A stretch of DNA of 17,240 nt, taken from positions 1-17,240 of the forward strand of contig JAEYAU010000070.1 in the NCBI GenBank assembly GCA_023404705.1, written 5' to 3'. Positions 1 to 9,408 of the stretch are shown here, one piece after another. Under the pieces are notes generated by a model. The model was not told where the DNA came from, searched no databases, and saw only the letters and a list, made by a program, of their open reading frames with translations. Source of the stretch: Pseudomonadota bacterium (GTDB lineage Bacteria; Pseudomonadota; Alphaproteobacteria; Rhizobiales; Xanthobacteraceae). Numbering within the stretch: the stretch's first letter is position 1; the number at the start of each line of letters is the position of its first letter. Position numbers and translations under genes: made by a program.

Positions 1-1
1 C

Positions 2-556
2 GGAGTCGGCGCGCCGATGCGCGAGCAGGTGAAAGCGGCGCTCGCGGGCGAGCGTGGCGTGGTGCTCGACGCAGACGCACTGACGAGCTTCGCGGACAAC
101 CCGGCGGAACTTACGGCTGCGCTGGCGGTGCGCACGAAGCACGCCACGGTGCTGACGCCGCATCAGGGCGAGTTCAGTCGCCTATTCAAGAACATTGGAC
201 AAACACTTGATGTGAAATCAAAACTCGACGGCGCGCGGGCGGCTGCGCAGCACCTGGCGGCCGTGGTCCTGCTGAAGGGGCCCGATACCGTGATCGCGGC
301 GCCCGACGGCCGCGCCGCGATCAATGAGAACGCGCCGCCGTGGCTCGCAACCGCCGGCGCGGGCGATGTGCTCGCGGGAATGATCGCCGGACTGCTTGCC
401 CAGGGCATGCCGGGCTTCGAAGCGGCGTGCGCCGCGGCCTGGCTGCATGGGGCAGCCGCGGCGGCGTTCGGGCCGGGGCTCATCGCGGAAGATCTGTCGG
501 AGATGCTGCCGCGCATCTATCGCGAGCTTTTCGAGTCGCTTGCGGACGCTCGCTGA
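2..556 (+). CDS. nnrD: ADP-dependent (S)-NAD(P)H-hydrate dehydratase, C-terminal part (5' end outside window)
   Basis: Carbohydrate-kinase-like dehydratase that uses ADP to repair hydrated NAD(P)H (NADHX/NADPHX) in the cytoplasm. The frame is open from base 2, so the gene starts upstream; in many bacteria this domain is fused behind an NnrE epimerase domain, which cannot be checked here. Visible family motifs are VVLDADAL, VLTPHQGEF (the substrate-side TPHxGE motif), VVLLKGPDTVIA, and ATAGAGDVLAGMIAGLLAQG with the GAGD anion-hole/catalytic aspartate near codons 114-118 counted from the ATG at base 17. The stop is TGA at 554-556. It converges on the multicopper oxidase gene, leaving 23 bp between the two stops and no obvious terminator hairpin. 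The identification is firm; whether the full protein is bifunctional is unknown. Confidence 0.9.
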   Translation, partial: GVGAPMREQVKAALAGERGVVLDADALTSFADNPAELTAALAVRTKHATVLTPHQGEFSRLFKNIGQTLDVKSKLDGARAAAQHLAAVVLLKGPDTVIAAPDGRAAINENAPPWLATAGAGDVLAGMIAGLLAQGMPGFEAACAAAWLHGAAAAAFGPGLIAEDLSEMLPRIYRELFESLADAR

Positions 557-579
557 GAATCTGAGTCCGGCAAGCTCCC

Positions 580-1998
580 TTACGTCACCTCGAACCACGC
601 GGCCATGCCGGTCTCCTGGTGCTCCAGCATGTGGCAGTGGAGCATCCACTTGCCGGGATTGTCCGCGACGAAGGCAATGCGGGCGGTCTGCTGACGGTCG
701 ATCACCACAGTGTCGAGCCAGAACGGCTTCCAGCCGTCGTCGAGATTGTCGAGCAGGCGGAAATGGTGGCCATGCAGGTGCATGGCGTGCGGGAACATGG
801 TGCGGTTCGGCATGGCGATCACGACCGTGCGGCCGCGCTTGACCGAGAACAGGGGCGGGCCGTCGTGGCCGGACGACGCCTTGCCGGCCATGGTCCAGAC
901 GCGGGCCGCCGGATCGATGCCGTGGCCCGGCACCTCGGCGCGGCGCATCATCATCTGGCTCATGGCGCCGCCTTCGAGCGGCATGTCCACGCGCAAGGCG
1001 CCCGTGAAGTTCATGCGCTGCGGCAGCGGATTGGCGGGCAGGGGCTTCGGCTCATCGCGCGGCGCGGGTCGCGCGGGCGCGCCCTCGGCATAGACGAGCC
1101 GCACCAGCGGAACTTCGGCGCGCACGTCTTCGAGGATCAGCGGCGCGCTCGCGCCAGGCTCCAGCGTCATATCGACGAAGAGATCGGTGCGGTTCCCGGG
1201 GCCGAGCGTCACGCGGCCCTCGCGCGCGAGAAATGGCTCGGCGGGTTGGCCGTCGATCGCCATGACGCGCACCGTGTGGCGGTCGATCCGGATCGGCATC
1301 ACACGGGCATTGGCGGCGTTCACGAGGCGCAGCCGGATGCGCTCATTGGCCTTCACCGGGACGTCGAGGTTCGGCGCGCCATTGACCGTGAAGTGGCGGC
1401 CGAGGCGGCCCGCATGGGCCGCGTCATGGAACGAGCGGAAGCTCGCCTCGTCATTGGCGCCTTCGGCCGTGAGGCGCCAGTCGTCGAGAATAACGAGAAG
1501 GTCGCGGTCGACATCGACCGGCTCGGCCTCCTCGACGATGAGGCCGCCATAGAGGCCGCGGTCCTGCTGCTCCGAGGAGAAGCGGTGCGAATGATACCAG
1601 TAGGTGCCGGCGTCCTGCGCGACGAAGCGGTAATCGAAGCTCTGGCCCGGCGCGACCGGGTGTTGGGTCAGGTGCGGTACGCCATCCATCGCATTGGGCA
1701 GCCGCAGCCCGTGCCAGTGGATCACGGTCTCCTCGGGCAATTCGTTGACCAGCCGCACCTTCAGCTCGGCGCCGCGCTTCACGCGCAGCACCGGGCCGGG
1801 CGCCTGGCCCTCGTAGCCCCAAACCGGGGTCGGCGGCTGATCGGCGCCGCGCAGGCGCGCCTCGCCGGGCCGTGCGCGAAGCACCTGGAAGCCATCGCTC
1901 CCCTGCGCCCGTACCCGGATTGGCAGCACGGCGCCGGCAATCGCCAAGCCGGTGCCGGCAAGGAGGCGCCGGCGGGACAGCGGGATGAATTCAGTCAT
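580..1998 (-). CDS. Tat-exported multicopper oxidase (CumA/CopA/CueO-like)
   Basis: A 472-residue laccase-type multicopper oxidase, probably periplasmic, that would oxidise cuprous ions, metals or phenolics with reduction of O2 to water. Residues 8-23 form a twin-arginine signal (SRRRLLAG, then a hydrophobic run). All four copper-binding motifs are intact: HWHG (94-97), HSH (136-138), HAMHLHGHHF (404-413) and HCHMLEHQETGM (454-465). The type 1 site ligands would be H404, C455, H460 and M465. Only a short Met run (SQMMM, 347-351) is seen, with no long Met-rich insert as in CueO. I chose the ATG at 1998 because it places the Tat motif 8 residues in; a longer frame to 2061 adds a non-signal-like leader. 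The gene stands alone, divergent from tRNA-Leu. The substrate cannot be read from the sequence. Confidence 0.9.
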   Translation of the reverse strand: MTEFIPLSRRRLLAGTGLAIAGAVLPIRVRAQGSDGFQVLRARPGEARLRGADQPPTPVWGYEGQAPGPVLRVKRGAELKVRLVNELPEETVIHWHGLRLPNAMDGVPHLTQHPVAPGQSFDYRFVAQDAGTYWYHSHRFSSEQQDRGLYGGLIVEEAEPVDVDRDLLVILDDWRLTAEGANDEASFRSFHDAAHAGRLGRHFTVNGAPNLDVPVKANERIRLRLVNAANARVMPIRIDRHTVRVMAIDGQPAEPFLAREGRVTLGPGNRTDLFVDMTLEPGASAPLILEDVRAEVPLVRLVYAEGAPARPAPRDEPKPLPANPLPQRMNFTGALRVDMPLEGGAMSQMMMRRAEVPGHGIDPAARVWTMAGKASSGHDGPPLFSVKRGRTVVIAMPNRTMFPHAMHLHGHHFRLLDNLDDGWKPFWLDTVVIDRQQTARIAFVADNPGKWMLHCHMLEHQETGMAAWFEVT

Positions 1999-2066
1999 GG
2001 GGTGTTCCGACGGGTCCAGGGGTGCGCTTCCCCACCTTGGACGCCGGCGCCCCATTTGCAAGCGGC

Positions 2067-2083
2067 GTCCCGCAAGTCCCGCA
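2067..2083. repeat. Two direct copies of GTCCCGCA upstream of the multicopper oxidase
   Basis: GTCCCGCA occurs at 2067-2074 and again at 2076-2083, a 9-bp period, about 70-85 bp upstream of the oxidase start and upstream of the tRNA-Leu promoter. It could be a response-regulator site or chance; no CueR-type dyad was found. Confidence 0.3.
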
Positions 2084-2133
2084 TTTGAGGGACAATTCGA
2101 CGCTTGCGCAGGCCTGCCGCAGGGGCCATTTTT

Positions 2134-2164
2134 TTGCTGCGGACTGTTTCCGGCGTGCTATAAG
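2134..2164 (+). promoter_or_regulatory. Probable promoter of tRNA-Leu
   Basis: A -10 like TATAAG lies at 2159-2164 and a -35 like TTGCTG at 2134-2139, with a somewhat long 19-nt spacer. A T7 run (2129-2135) overlaps the start of the -35. The bases after the -10 are very GC-rich, as in stringently controlled stable-RNA promoters. Predicted transcription start is near 2171, about 30 nt before the tRNA. It may also feed tig, since no terminator is seen between the tRNA and tig. Confidence 0.5.
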
Positions 2165-2201
2165 CCGCGCCGCCCGACCGGGTGTCTGCGCGATGCCCGC
2201 T

Positions 2202-2286
2202 GCGGGCGTGGCGGAATTGGTAGACGCGCGGGATTTAGGTTCCCGTGACGAAAGTCGTGGGGGTTCGAGGCCCTCCGCCCGCACCA
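2202..2286 (+). tRNA. tRNA-Leu (anticodon UAG)
   Basis: An 85-nt class II tRNA with encoded CCA (2284-2286). The acceptor stem GCGGGCG pairs with CGCCCGC (2276-2282) and the discriminator is A2283. The anticodon stem CGGGA/TCCCG encloses TTTAGGT, with anticodon TAG at 2236-2238. A long variable arm and the GGTTCGA T-loop are present. A tRNA-Leu just before tig is common in rhizobia. Confidence 0.96.
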
Positions 2287-2360
2287 CGCGGCTCCGGGCC
2301 GCTCCCTCCGCAGCACCCGACGGCCGACGTCATTTTAAAGAGACAAGCGAAGATTCGACC

Positions 2361-3719
2361 ATGCAGGTAACGGAAACACTCGCCGACGGACTGAAGCGCG
2401 AATACCGCGTGGTGGTGCCGCTCAATGAGCTCGACGCCAAGGTCAACGAGCGTCTCGAGGATCTCAAGGACAAGGTCCGCATCAACGGCTTCCGTCCCGG
2501 CAAGGTGCCGGTCGCGCATTTGAAGCGCGTCTATGGCCGTTCCGTGATGGCCGAGGCGATCGAGCAAGCCGTGCGCGACACGAATGCGCAGATCGTCACC
2601 GACAACGGCTTCCGCCTCGCCATGGAGCCGAAGGTCAACCTGCCCACCGACGAGGGCGAGGTGAAGGCCATGGTCGAGGGCAAGGCGGATCTCGCCTATT
2701 CGGTCTCCATGGAGATCCTGCCCAAGATCACGCTCGCGGACTTCAAAGGCATCGAGATCGACAAGCTCTCGACGGACGTGAGCGAGGCCGAGGTCGACGA
2801 GGCGCTCGGCAAGATCGCGGAGCAGAACCGTCCGTTCACGGCCAAGGGCGAAGGCGCCGCGGCCGAGAAGGGCGACAAGGTCATGGTCTCGTTCGTCGGC
2901 AGCATCGACGGGACGCCGTTCGAAGGCGGCACCGGCGAGGACGTCGGCGTCGAGATCGGCTCGAACACCTTCATTCCGGGCTTCGAGGACCAGCTCATCG
3001 GCATCAAGGTGGGCGAGACCCGCACCATCAAGGCGACCTTCCCCGAGGGCTACATGCAGGCCAGCCTGGCCGGCAAGGAGGCGACCTTCGAGACCACCGC
3101 GAAGTCGATCGACGCGCCCGGCAAGGTCGAGCTCAACGACGAGTTCGCCAAGCAGCTCGGCCTCGAGTCGCTCGCGAAGCTGAAAGACGCGATCCGCGAC
3201 CGCGTGTCGCGCGAGCACGCCAATGCGAGCCGGCAGAAGCTCAAGCGCGCGCTGCTCGACGCGCTCGACGAGCGGCACAAGTTCGACCTGCCGCCGACGC
3301 TCCTCGAGGAGGAGTTCAACAACGTCTGGAAGACCGTCGAGGACGATCTCAAGGCGCAGGGCAAGACCTTCGCGGACGAAGGCGCGAAGGAAGAGGATGT
3401 GCGCGCGGACTACCGCAAGATCGCCGAGCGCCGCGTGCGGCTCGGTCTCGTGATTGCGGAGATCGGCGAGAAGAACAATATCAAGGTGACGGACGACGAG
3501 GTCACCCGCGCCGTGGTCGAGCGGGCGCGCCAGTTCCCGGGCCAGGAGCAGCAGGTCTGGGAGTTCTACCGCAACAGCCCGCAGGCGCTCGCGAGCTTGC
3601 GCGCGCCGATCTTCGAGGACAAGGTCATCGACTTCCTGTGCGAACTCGTGAAGGTGAACGAGAAGAAGGTCTCGCGCGAGGAGCTCTACAAGGACGACGA
3701 GGAGAACCGCGCGGCCTGA
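2361..3719 (+). CDS. tig: Trigger factor, ribosome-associated chaperone and peptidyl-prolyl isomerase
   Basis: A 452-residue cytoplasmic chaperone that meets nascent chains at the ribosome exit tunnel. The N-terminal ribosome-binding domain carries the signature GFRPGKVP at residues 43-50, matching the family GFRxGxxP loop that contacts ribosomal protein L23. An FKBP-type isomerase domain spans about residues 165-255 (GDKVMVSFVGSIDG, GSNTFIPGFEDQLIG, KATFPEGY). The remainder is the charged helical substrate-binding C-terminal domain. The frame is open far upstream through the tRNA, so I took the ATG at 2361, which gives the usual MQVTET start; the Shine-Dalgarno is weak (GAAG near 2349-2352). 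It is the first protein gene of the tig, zinc finger, clpP block, separated by 50 bp from the zinc-finger gene. Confidence 0.96.
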   Translation: MQVTETLADGLKREYRVVVPLNELDAKVNERLEDLKDKVRINGFRPGKVPVAHLKRVYGRSVMAEAIEQAVRDTNAQIVTDNGFRLAMEPKVNLPTDEGEVKAMVEGKADLAYSVSMEILPKITLADFKGIEIDKLSTDVSEAEVDEALGKIAEQNRPFTAKGEGAAAEKGDKVMVSFVGSIDGTPFEGGTGEDVGVEIGSNTFIPGFEDQLIGIKVGETRTIKATFPEGYMQASLAGKEATFETTAKSIDAPGKVELNDEFAKQLGLESLAKLKDAIRDRVSREHANASRQKLKRALLDALDERHKFDLPPTLLEEEFNNVWKTVEDDLKAQGKTFADEGAKEEDVRADYRKIAERRVRLGLVIAEIGEKNNIKVTDDEVTRAVVERARQFPGQEQQVWEFYRNSPQALASLRAPIFEDKVIDFLCELVKVNEKKVSREELYKDDEENRAA

Positions 3720-3769
3720 CGCGGGGTGGGTAACCCTGCGACAAGGCCGCGAATCGTGGAATATGGGTC

Positions 3770-3961
3770 ATGTCGAGGGGTGAGGGCTTTCTTGGCCTGT
3801 TCAGGCCGACTCTTCGCTGCTCGTTCTGCCGCCGCACGGCCGATGAGGTCGCACGTCTTGTCGCGGGCGCATCGGGACATATCTGTGACGCGTGCATCAT
3901 GAAATGTGTCGCCGTGCTCGAGCAGCATGGCGGCATCGAAAGGCCTGAGGCAGGCCGCTGA
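3770..3961 (+). CDS. Stand-alone ClpX-type C4 zinc-finger protein
   Basis: A 63-residue protein that consists almost only of a zf-C4_ClpX domain. Cysteines 17, 20, 39 and 42 form C-x2-C-x18-C-x2-C, the same spacing as C15/C18/C37/C40 of the ClpX encoded 1 kb downstream. Over 39 aligned residues (from LRCSFC) I count 15 identities with that ClpX, including CSFC, EV, AG, ICD and a trailing Cys. There is no AAA+ domain, and the C-terminal tail after residue 53 is short and unlike ClpX. The ATG at 3770 is preceded by a modest GGAA (3758-3761). The stop TGA overlaps the GAGGA Shine-Dalgarno of clpP, which starts 8 bp later, so translational coupling is likely. In ClpX this domain dimerises and docks adaptors and some substrates. 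A free copy could bind adaptors, pair with ClpX or act as an adaptor itself; this is inference. Confidence 0.85.
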   Translation: MSRGEGFLGLFRPTLRCSFCRRTADEVARLVAGASGHICDACIMKCVAVLEQHGGIERPEAGR

Positions 3962-3969
3962 GGAACACC

Positions 3970-4605
3970 ATGCGCGATCCGGTCGATACCTACATGAACT
4001 ACCTCGTTCCCATGGTGGTCGAGCAGACCAACCGGGGCGAGCGCGCTTACGACATCTATTCGCGCCTGCTCAAGGAGCGCATCATCTTCATCACGGGTCC
4101 GATCGAGGACGGGATGTCGACACTGGTGGTGGCGCAGCTCCTGTTCCTGGAGGCCGAGAACCCGAAGAAAGAGATCTCGATGTACATCAACTCGCCGGGC
4201 GGCGTGGTTACGTCGGGTCTCTCGATCTACGACACGATGCAGTTCATCCGGCCGGCGGTATCGACGCTCTGCACCGGCCAGGCGGCCTCGATGGGCTCGC
4301 TGCTGCTGACCGCGGGTCACAAAGATTTGCGCTTCGCGCTGCCGAACGCGCGAATCATGGTGCACCAGCCTTCGGGCGGCTTCCAGGGTCAGGCCACCGA
4401 CATCATGCTGCACGCGCAGGAGATCCTGAACCTCAAGAAGCGGCTCAACGACATCTATGTGCGTCACACCGGGCAGCCGCTGAAGAAGATCGAGGACGCG
4501 CTCGAGCGCGACACCTTCATGACGTCCGAGATGGCGAAGGATTTCGGCCTGGTCGACAAGGTCATCGACAAGCGCATGGTCGATGAGGGCGCCGACAAGG
4601 CGTGA
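3970..4605 (+). CDS. clpP: ATP-dependent Clp protease proteolytic subunit
   Basis: A 211-residue serine peptidase that forms the tetradecameric chamber fed by ClpX or ClpA. The catalytic triad is visible: S107 in GQAASMGS, H132 in MVHQPSGG and D181 in LERDTFM. The oligomerisation and substrate strand YINSPGG lies at 72-78. Length and sequence match the main housekeeping ClpP1 of alphaproteobacteria. The start ATG at 3970 has a strong GAGGA Shine-Dalgarno (3960-3964) with 5-nt spacing, overlapping the stop of the preceding zinc-finger gene. N-terminal residues MRDPVDTYMNYLVPMVVEQT are consistent with a short propeptide. A 375-bp gap follows before clpX, so clpX may have its own promoter. Confidence 0.97.
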   Translation: MRDPVDTYMNYLVPMVVEQTNRGERAYDIYSRLLKERIIFITGPIEDGMSTLVVAQLLFLEAENPKKEISMYINSPGGVVTSGLSIYDTMQFIRPAVSTLCTGQAASMGSLLLTAGHKDLRFALPNARIMVHQPSGGFQGQATDIMLHAQEILNLKKRLNDIYVRHTGQPLKKIEDALERDTFMTSEMAKDFGLVDKVIDKRMVDEGADKA

Positions 4606-4789
4606 GGCAACCGCCGAGTTCCCGGCGCGTTGTGTGGGTGCAACACCGCGGGCTGCGGTATCGTCCCATCCGCTGATTCGCGTATGGGGAAGGGGGGCGG
4701 TCACGTCTCCGCCTCAATCGGGCCCGTAACTTATGTGTGGCGTCGCTCGGCGGAGCGCGCTGGGGTCCGCAAAGGCCCGGACGGTCGAG

Positions 4790-4810
4790 GAATTCATCGT
4801 TAATGAATTC
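4790..4810. repeat. Perfect AT-rich inverted repeat, possible operator; overlaps a near CtrA-like motif
   Basis: GAATTCAT (4790-4797) and ATGAATTC (4803-4810) are exact reverse complements around a 5-nt spacer. It is strikingly AT-rich for this sequence. TTAA (4800-4803), seven bases, then TTGA (4811-4814) differs by one base from the alphaproteobacterial CtrA consensus TTAA-N7-TTAA. It lies about 170 bp before clpX. Confidence 0.45.
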
Positions 4811-4828
4811 TTGATTGTCGAACCCCTA

Positions 4829-4851
4829 CCATGCTTCGCTAGCGGGCATGG
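4829..4851. repeat. Inverted repeat in the clpX upstream region
   Basis: CCATGC (4829-4834) pairs with GCATGG (4846-4851), and the inner CGC/GCG extends the stem after a small bulge. No T-run follows, so it is not an intrinsic terminator. Confidence 0.4.
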
Positions 4852-4884
4852 CGGGGCCGGCCGTCGGGGAAATGGGCAGGGTTT

Positions 4885-4921
4885 AAGTCCGCAGGGCTAC
4901 GGAATGTTAGGGCGCGGACTT
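4885..4921. repeat. Eight-base inverted repeat before clpX
   Basis: AAGTCCGC (4885-4892) and GCGGACTT (4914-4921) are exact reverse complements separated by 21 nt, and end 59 nt before the clpX start. It could fold in the clpX leader or bind a dimeric regulator on two helical turns. Confidence 0.4.
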
Positions 4922-4980
4922 CTACACTAGATGACAGATTGGCGACGCACGATGTGCGCGCACAATCGACGGAGACAGGA

Positions 4981-6249
4981 ATGAGCAAGGTCGGCGGCAG
5001 CGAATCGAAGAACACGCTTTACTGCTCGTTCTGCGGCAAGAGCCAGCACGAGGTGCGCAAGCTCATCGCCGGACCGACTGTCTTCATCTGCGACGAGTGC
5101 GTCGAGCTCTGCATGGACATCATCCGCGAGGAGAACAAGTCCTCGCTGGTGAAGTCGCGCGACGGCATCCCGACCCCGAAGGAGATCCGCAAGGTTCTCG
5201 ACGACTACGTGATCGGGCAGGGCCACGCCAAGAAGGTGCTCTCGGTCGCGGTGCACAATCACTACAAGCGGCTCAACCACCAGTCCAAGCACAACGACGT
5301 CGAGCTCGCGAAGTCGAACATCCTGCTGATCGGGCCGACCGGTTCGGGCAAGACGCTGCTCGCGCAGACGCTCGCCCGCATCCTCGACGTGCCGTTCACG
5401 ATGGCGGATGCGACGACGCTGACCGAAGCCGGCTATGTCGGCGAGGACGTCGAGAACATCATTCTCAAGCTGCTGCAGGCCGCCGACTACAATGTCGAGC
5501 GCGCGCAGCGCGGCATCGTCTATATCGACGAGATCGACAAGATCAGCCGCAAGTCGGACAACCCTTCGATCACCCGCGACGTGTCGGGCGAGGGCGTCCA
5601 GCAGGCCCTGCTCAAGATCATGGAAGGCACGATCGCGAGCGTCCCGCCGCAGGGCGGCCGCAAGCATCCGCAGCAGGAGTTCCTGCAGGTCGACACCACG
5701 AACATCCTGTTCGTGTGCGGCGGCGCTTTCGCGGGTCTCGAGAAGATCATCTCGGCGCGCGGCCGGTCGACGTCGATCGGCTTCAGCGCCAATGTTCGGG
5801 CGCCCGAGGATCGGCGCGCGGGCGAGATCTTCCGCGAGGTGGAGCCCGAGGATCTGCTCAAGTACGGCCTGATCCCGGAATTCGTCGGCCGCCTGCCGGT
5901 GGTCGCCACGCTCGAGGATCTCGACGAGCCGGCGCTCAAGCGCATCCTGCAGGAGCCGAAGAACGCGCTGGTGAAGCAGTATCAGCGCCTGTTCGAGATG
6001 GAGAACATCGACCTCACGCTCGCCGACGAGGCGCTCTCGGCCATCGCCAAGAAGGCCATCGAGCGCAAGACCGGCGCGCGCGGCCTGCGCTCGATCATGG
6101 AGGGCATCCTGCTCGACACCATGTTCGACCTGCCGAGCCTCGAGGGCGTGGAAGAAGTGGTCATCTCCAAAGAGGTGGTCGAAGGTACCGCGCGACCTCT
6201 GTACATCTACGCAGATCGGGCCGGGGATGCGGGCGCCACCAGCGCTTGA
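4981..6249 (+). CDS. clpX: ATP-dependent Clp protease ATP-binding subunit ClpX
   Basis: A 422-residue AAA+ unfoldase that recognises tagged or adaptor-delivered substrates and feeds them to ClpP. The N-terminal zinc-binding domain has C15, C18, C37 and C40. The ATPase core shows Walker A GPTGSGKT (118-125), the pore-1 loop GYVG (151-154), Walker B IVYIDEID with catalytic E184, the RKH pore loop (227-229), the ClpP-docking IGF loop (266-268) and sensor 2 GARGLR (365-370, R370). All key residues are intact and the length is normal. The frame reaches back to a TTG at 4939, but the ATG at 4981 has a GGAG Shine-Dalgarno (4971-4974) at 6-nt spacing and gives the usual MSKVGG start. Its separation from clpP suggests a partly independent promoter. 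Confidence 0.97.
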   Translation: MSKVGGSESKNTLYCSFCGKSQHEVRKLIAGPTVFICDECVELCMDIIREENKSSLVKSRDGIPTPKEIRKVLDDYVIGQGHAKKVLSVAVHNHYKRLNHQSKHNDVELAKSNILLIGPTGSGKTLLAQTLARILDVPFTMADATTLTEAGYVGEDVENIILKLLQAADYNVERAQRGIVYIDEIDKISRKSDNPSITRDVSGEGVQQALLKIMEGTIASVPPQGGRKHPQQEFLQVDTTNILFVCGGAFAGLEKIISARGRSTSIGFSANVRAPEDRRAGEIFREVEPEDLLKYGLIPEFVGRLPVVATLEDLDEPALKRILQEPKNALVKQYQRLFEMENIDLTLADEALSAIAKKAIERKTGARGLRSIMEGILLDTMFDLPSLEGVEEVVISKEVVEGTARPLYIYADRAGDAGATSA

Positions 6250-6287
6250 GATCCCCCAGCTCCTGAGTCGAATTGCTGCGTTTCGGC

Positions 6288-6348
6288 TGAAAATCCGACG
6301 AAAGTCACGGTTCGCGCCCAGATCAGGCGCGAACTTGACGGATTTTCA
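6288..6348. repeat. Large nested inverted repeat between clpX and lon, possible terminator or attenuator
   Basis: Outer arms TGAAAATCCG (6288-6297) and CGGATTTTCA (6339-6348) are exact reverse complements. Inside them TTCGCGCC (6311-6318) pairs with GGCGCGAA (6326-6333) around a 7-nt loop, and GTCA/TGAC can extend it. It begins 38 nt after the clpX stop. The inner GC stem followed by ATTTT resembles a weak intrinsic terminator on the + strand. Confidence 0.55.
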
Positions 6349-6367
6349 CCCATTTCGGCACCTTAAC

Positions 6368-6399
6368 TTGACACCCCCGGGAGCCGGGGCCACCTATAT
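6368..6399 (+). promoter_or_regulatory. Candidate lon promoter
   Basis: TTGACA at 6368-6373 is a perfect -35. The best -10 is CTATAT at 6394-6399 (spacer 20) or TATATC one base later, longer than the usual 16-18. A 6-bp dyad CCCCGG/CCGGGG (6375-6389) fills the spacer. CTTG followed by CCTATAT resembles an RpoH promoter but with 22 rather than 17-18 nt between. Confidence is low. Confidence 0.3.
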
Positions 6400-6426
6400 C
6401 GCCGGACGGCAACGTCCTCGATTCCG

Positions 6427-6481
6427 GGCAGGGATTCGTGAGCGCGTTGGGGGCTCACGTCGCACTCTCTTCAGCCCTGCC
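6427..6481 (+). promoter_or_regulatory. Predicted nested stem-loop in the lon 5' leader
   Basis: GGCAGGG (6427-6433) pairs with CCCTGCC (6475-6481), and inside it GTGAGC (6438-6443) pairs with GCTCAC (6453-6458). It lies 75-130 nt before the lon start. Two GATTC sites (6420-6424 and 6433-6437) flank or overlap it. Confidence 0.35.
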
Positions 6482-6555
6482 TGCTCCTTAGCACTCCATT
6501 GCGGTTGCGCATCGGCGGATCGTGGCGGAGGGGCACAACAACAAGGACTCAAGAC

Positions 6556-8991
<2,436 letters not shown>

Positions 8992-9010
8992 GCATGTGAG
9001 CCTCGTGATC

Positions 9011-9038
9011 GGACGGCGCCAGCAGGCGCCGTCCTTTT
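9011..9038 (+). terminator. Rho-independent terminator of lon
   Basis: GGACGGCGCC (9011-9020), loop AGCA, then GGCGCCGTCC (9025-9034) form a perfect 10-bp GC-rich stem followed by TTTT (9035-9038) and more T-rich sequence. It starts 19 nt after the lon stop and separates lon from hup. Confidence 0.92.
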
Positions 9039-9057
9039 GCGTTCTTAGCTGCGCAGG

Positions 9058-9070
9058 TCTCGGTCCGAGA
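9058..9070. promoter_or_regulatory. Short palindrome upstream of hup
   Basis: TCTCGG (9058-9063) and CCGAGA (9065-9070) are exact reverse complements around one base, 29 bp before the hup start. It could be an operator or overlap the hup transcription start; no clear -10/-35 pair was seen in the 61-bp gap. Confidence 0.3.
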
Positions 9071-9099
9071 TCCGACGCGTGCGCTGAAGGAGAGAGCTG

Positions 9100-9381
9100 A
9101 TGAACAAGAACGAGCTGATCGCCGCCGTGGCCGAACAGACCGCGATGGACAAGAACGCCGCGGCGGCCGCCGTGGAAGCCACCTTCGAGGTGATCGCCCG
9201 CACGCTCAAGCAGGGCGACGAGGTCAAGATCATGGGCTTCGGCAACTTCAAGGTCGCGGCCCGCGCCGCCCGTGAAGGCCGCGACCCGCGCACCGGCGCA
9301 CCGGTGAAGATCGAAGCGTCCAAGCGCCCGAAATTCACCGCCGGCAAGGGCCTGAAGGACGCGGTCAACGCGGAGGGGTGA
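9100..9381 (+). CDS. hup: DNA-binding protein HU
   Basis: A 93-residue nucleoid protein that bends and compacts DNA as a dimer. The sequence shows the start MNKNELI, the GFGNF turn at 46-50 and the DNA-arm signature GRDPRTG (60-66) with the intercalating proline 63, then KFTAGKGLKDAVN. A strong AAGGAGA Shine-Dalgarno precedes the ATG. Position directly after lon, behind its terminator, matches the conserved lon-hupB order in proteobacteria. A second, divergent HU-like gene lies at 13434-13733. Confidence 0.96.
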   Translation: MNKNELIAAVAEQTAMDKNAAAAAVEATFEVIARTLKQGDEVKIMGFGNFKVAARAAREGRDPRTGAPVKIEASKRPKFTAGKGLKDAVNAEG

Positions 9382-9408
9382 GGGCGCTGCGATAGCGCCA
9401 CGCTCCGT

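Larger units (their letters stand above)
4606..4980 (+). other. clpP-clpX intergenic region, no gene seen
   Basis: This 375-bp stretch holds no convincing gene. Three inverted repeats sit in its second half (4790-4810, 4829-4851 and 4885-4921, listed separately), suggesting a structured clpX leader or several operators. No clean sigma-70 or RpoH promoter was found. The clpX Shine-Dalgarno GGAG is at 4971-4974. Confidence 0.6.

Noticed and set aside
619..2088. A 489-codon plus-strand open frame opposite the multicopper oxidase
   Set aside because: It mirrors the oxidase gene in antisense, has no family motifs and reflects GC-rich codon bias.
4733..4930. A 65-codon frame in the clpP-clpX gap
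   Set aside because: No Shine-Dalgarno, no family resemblance, and it runs across the inverted repeats.
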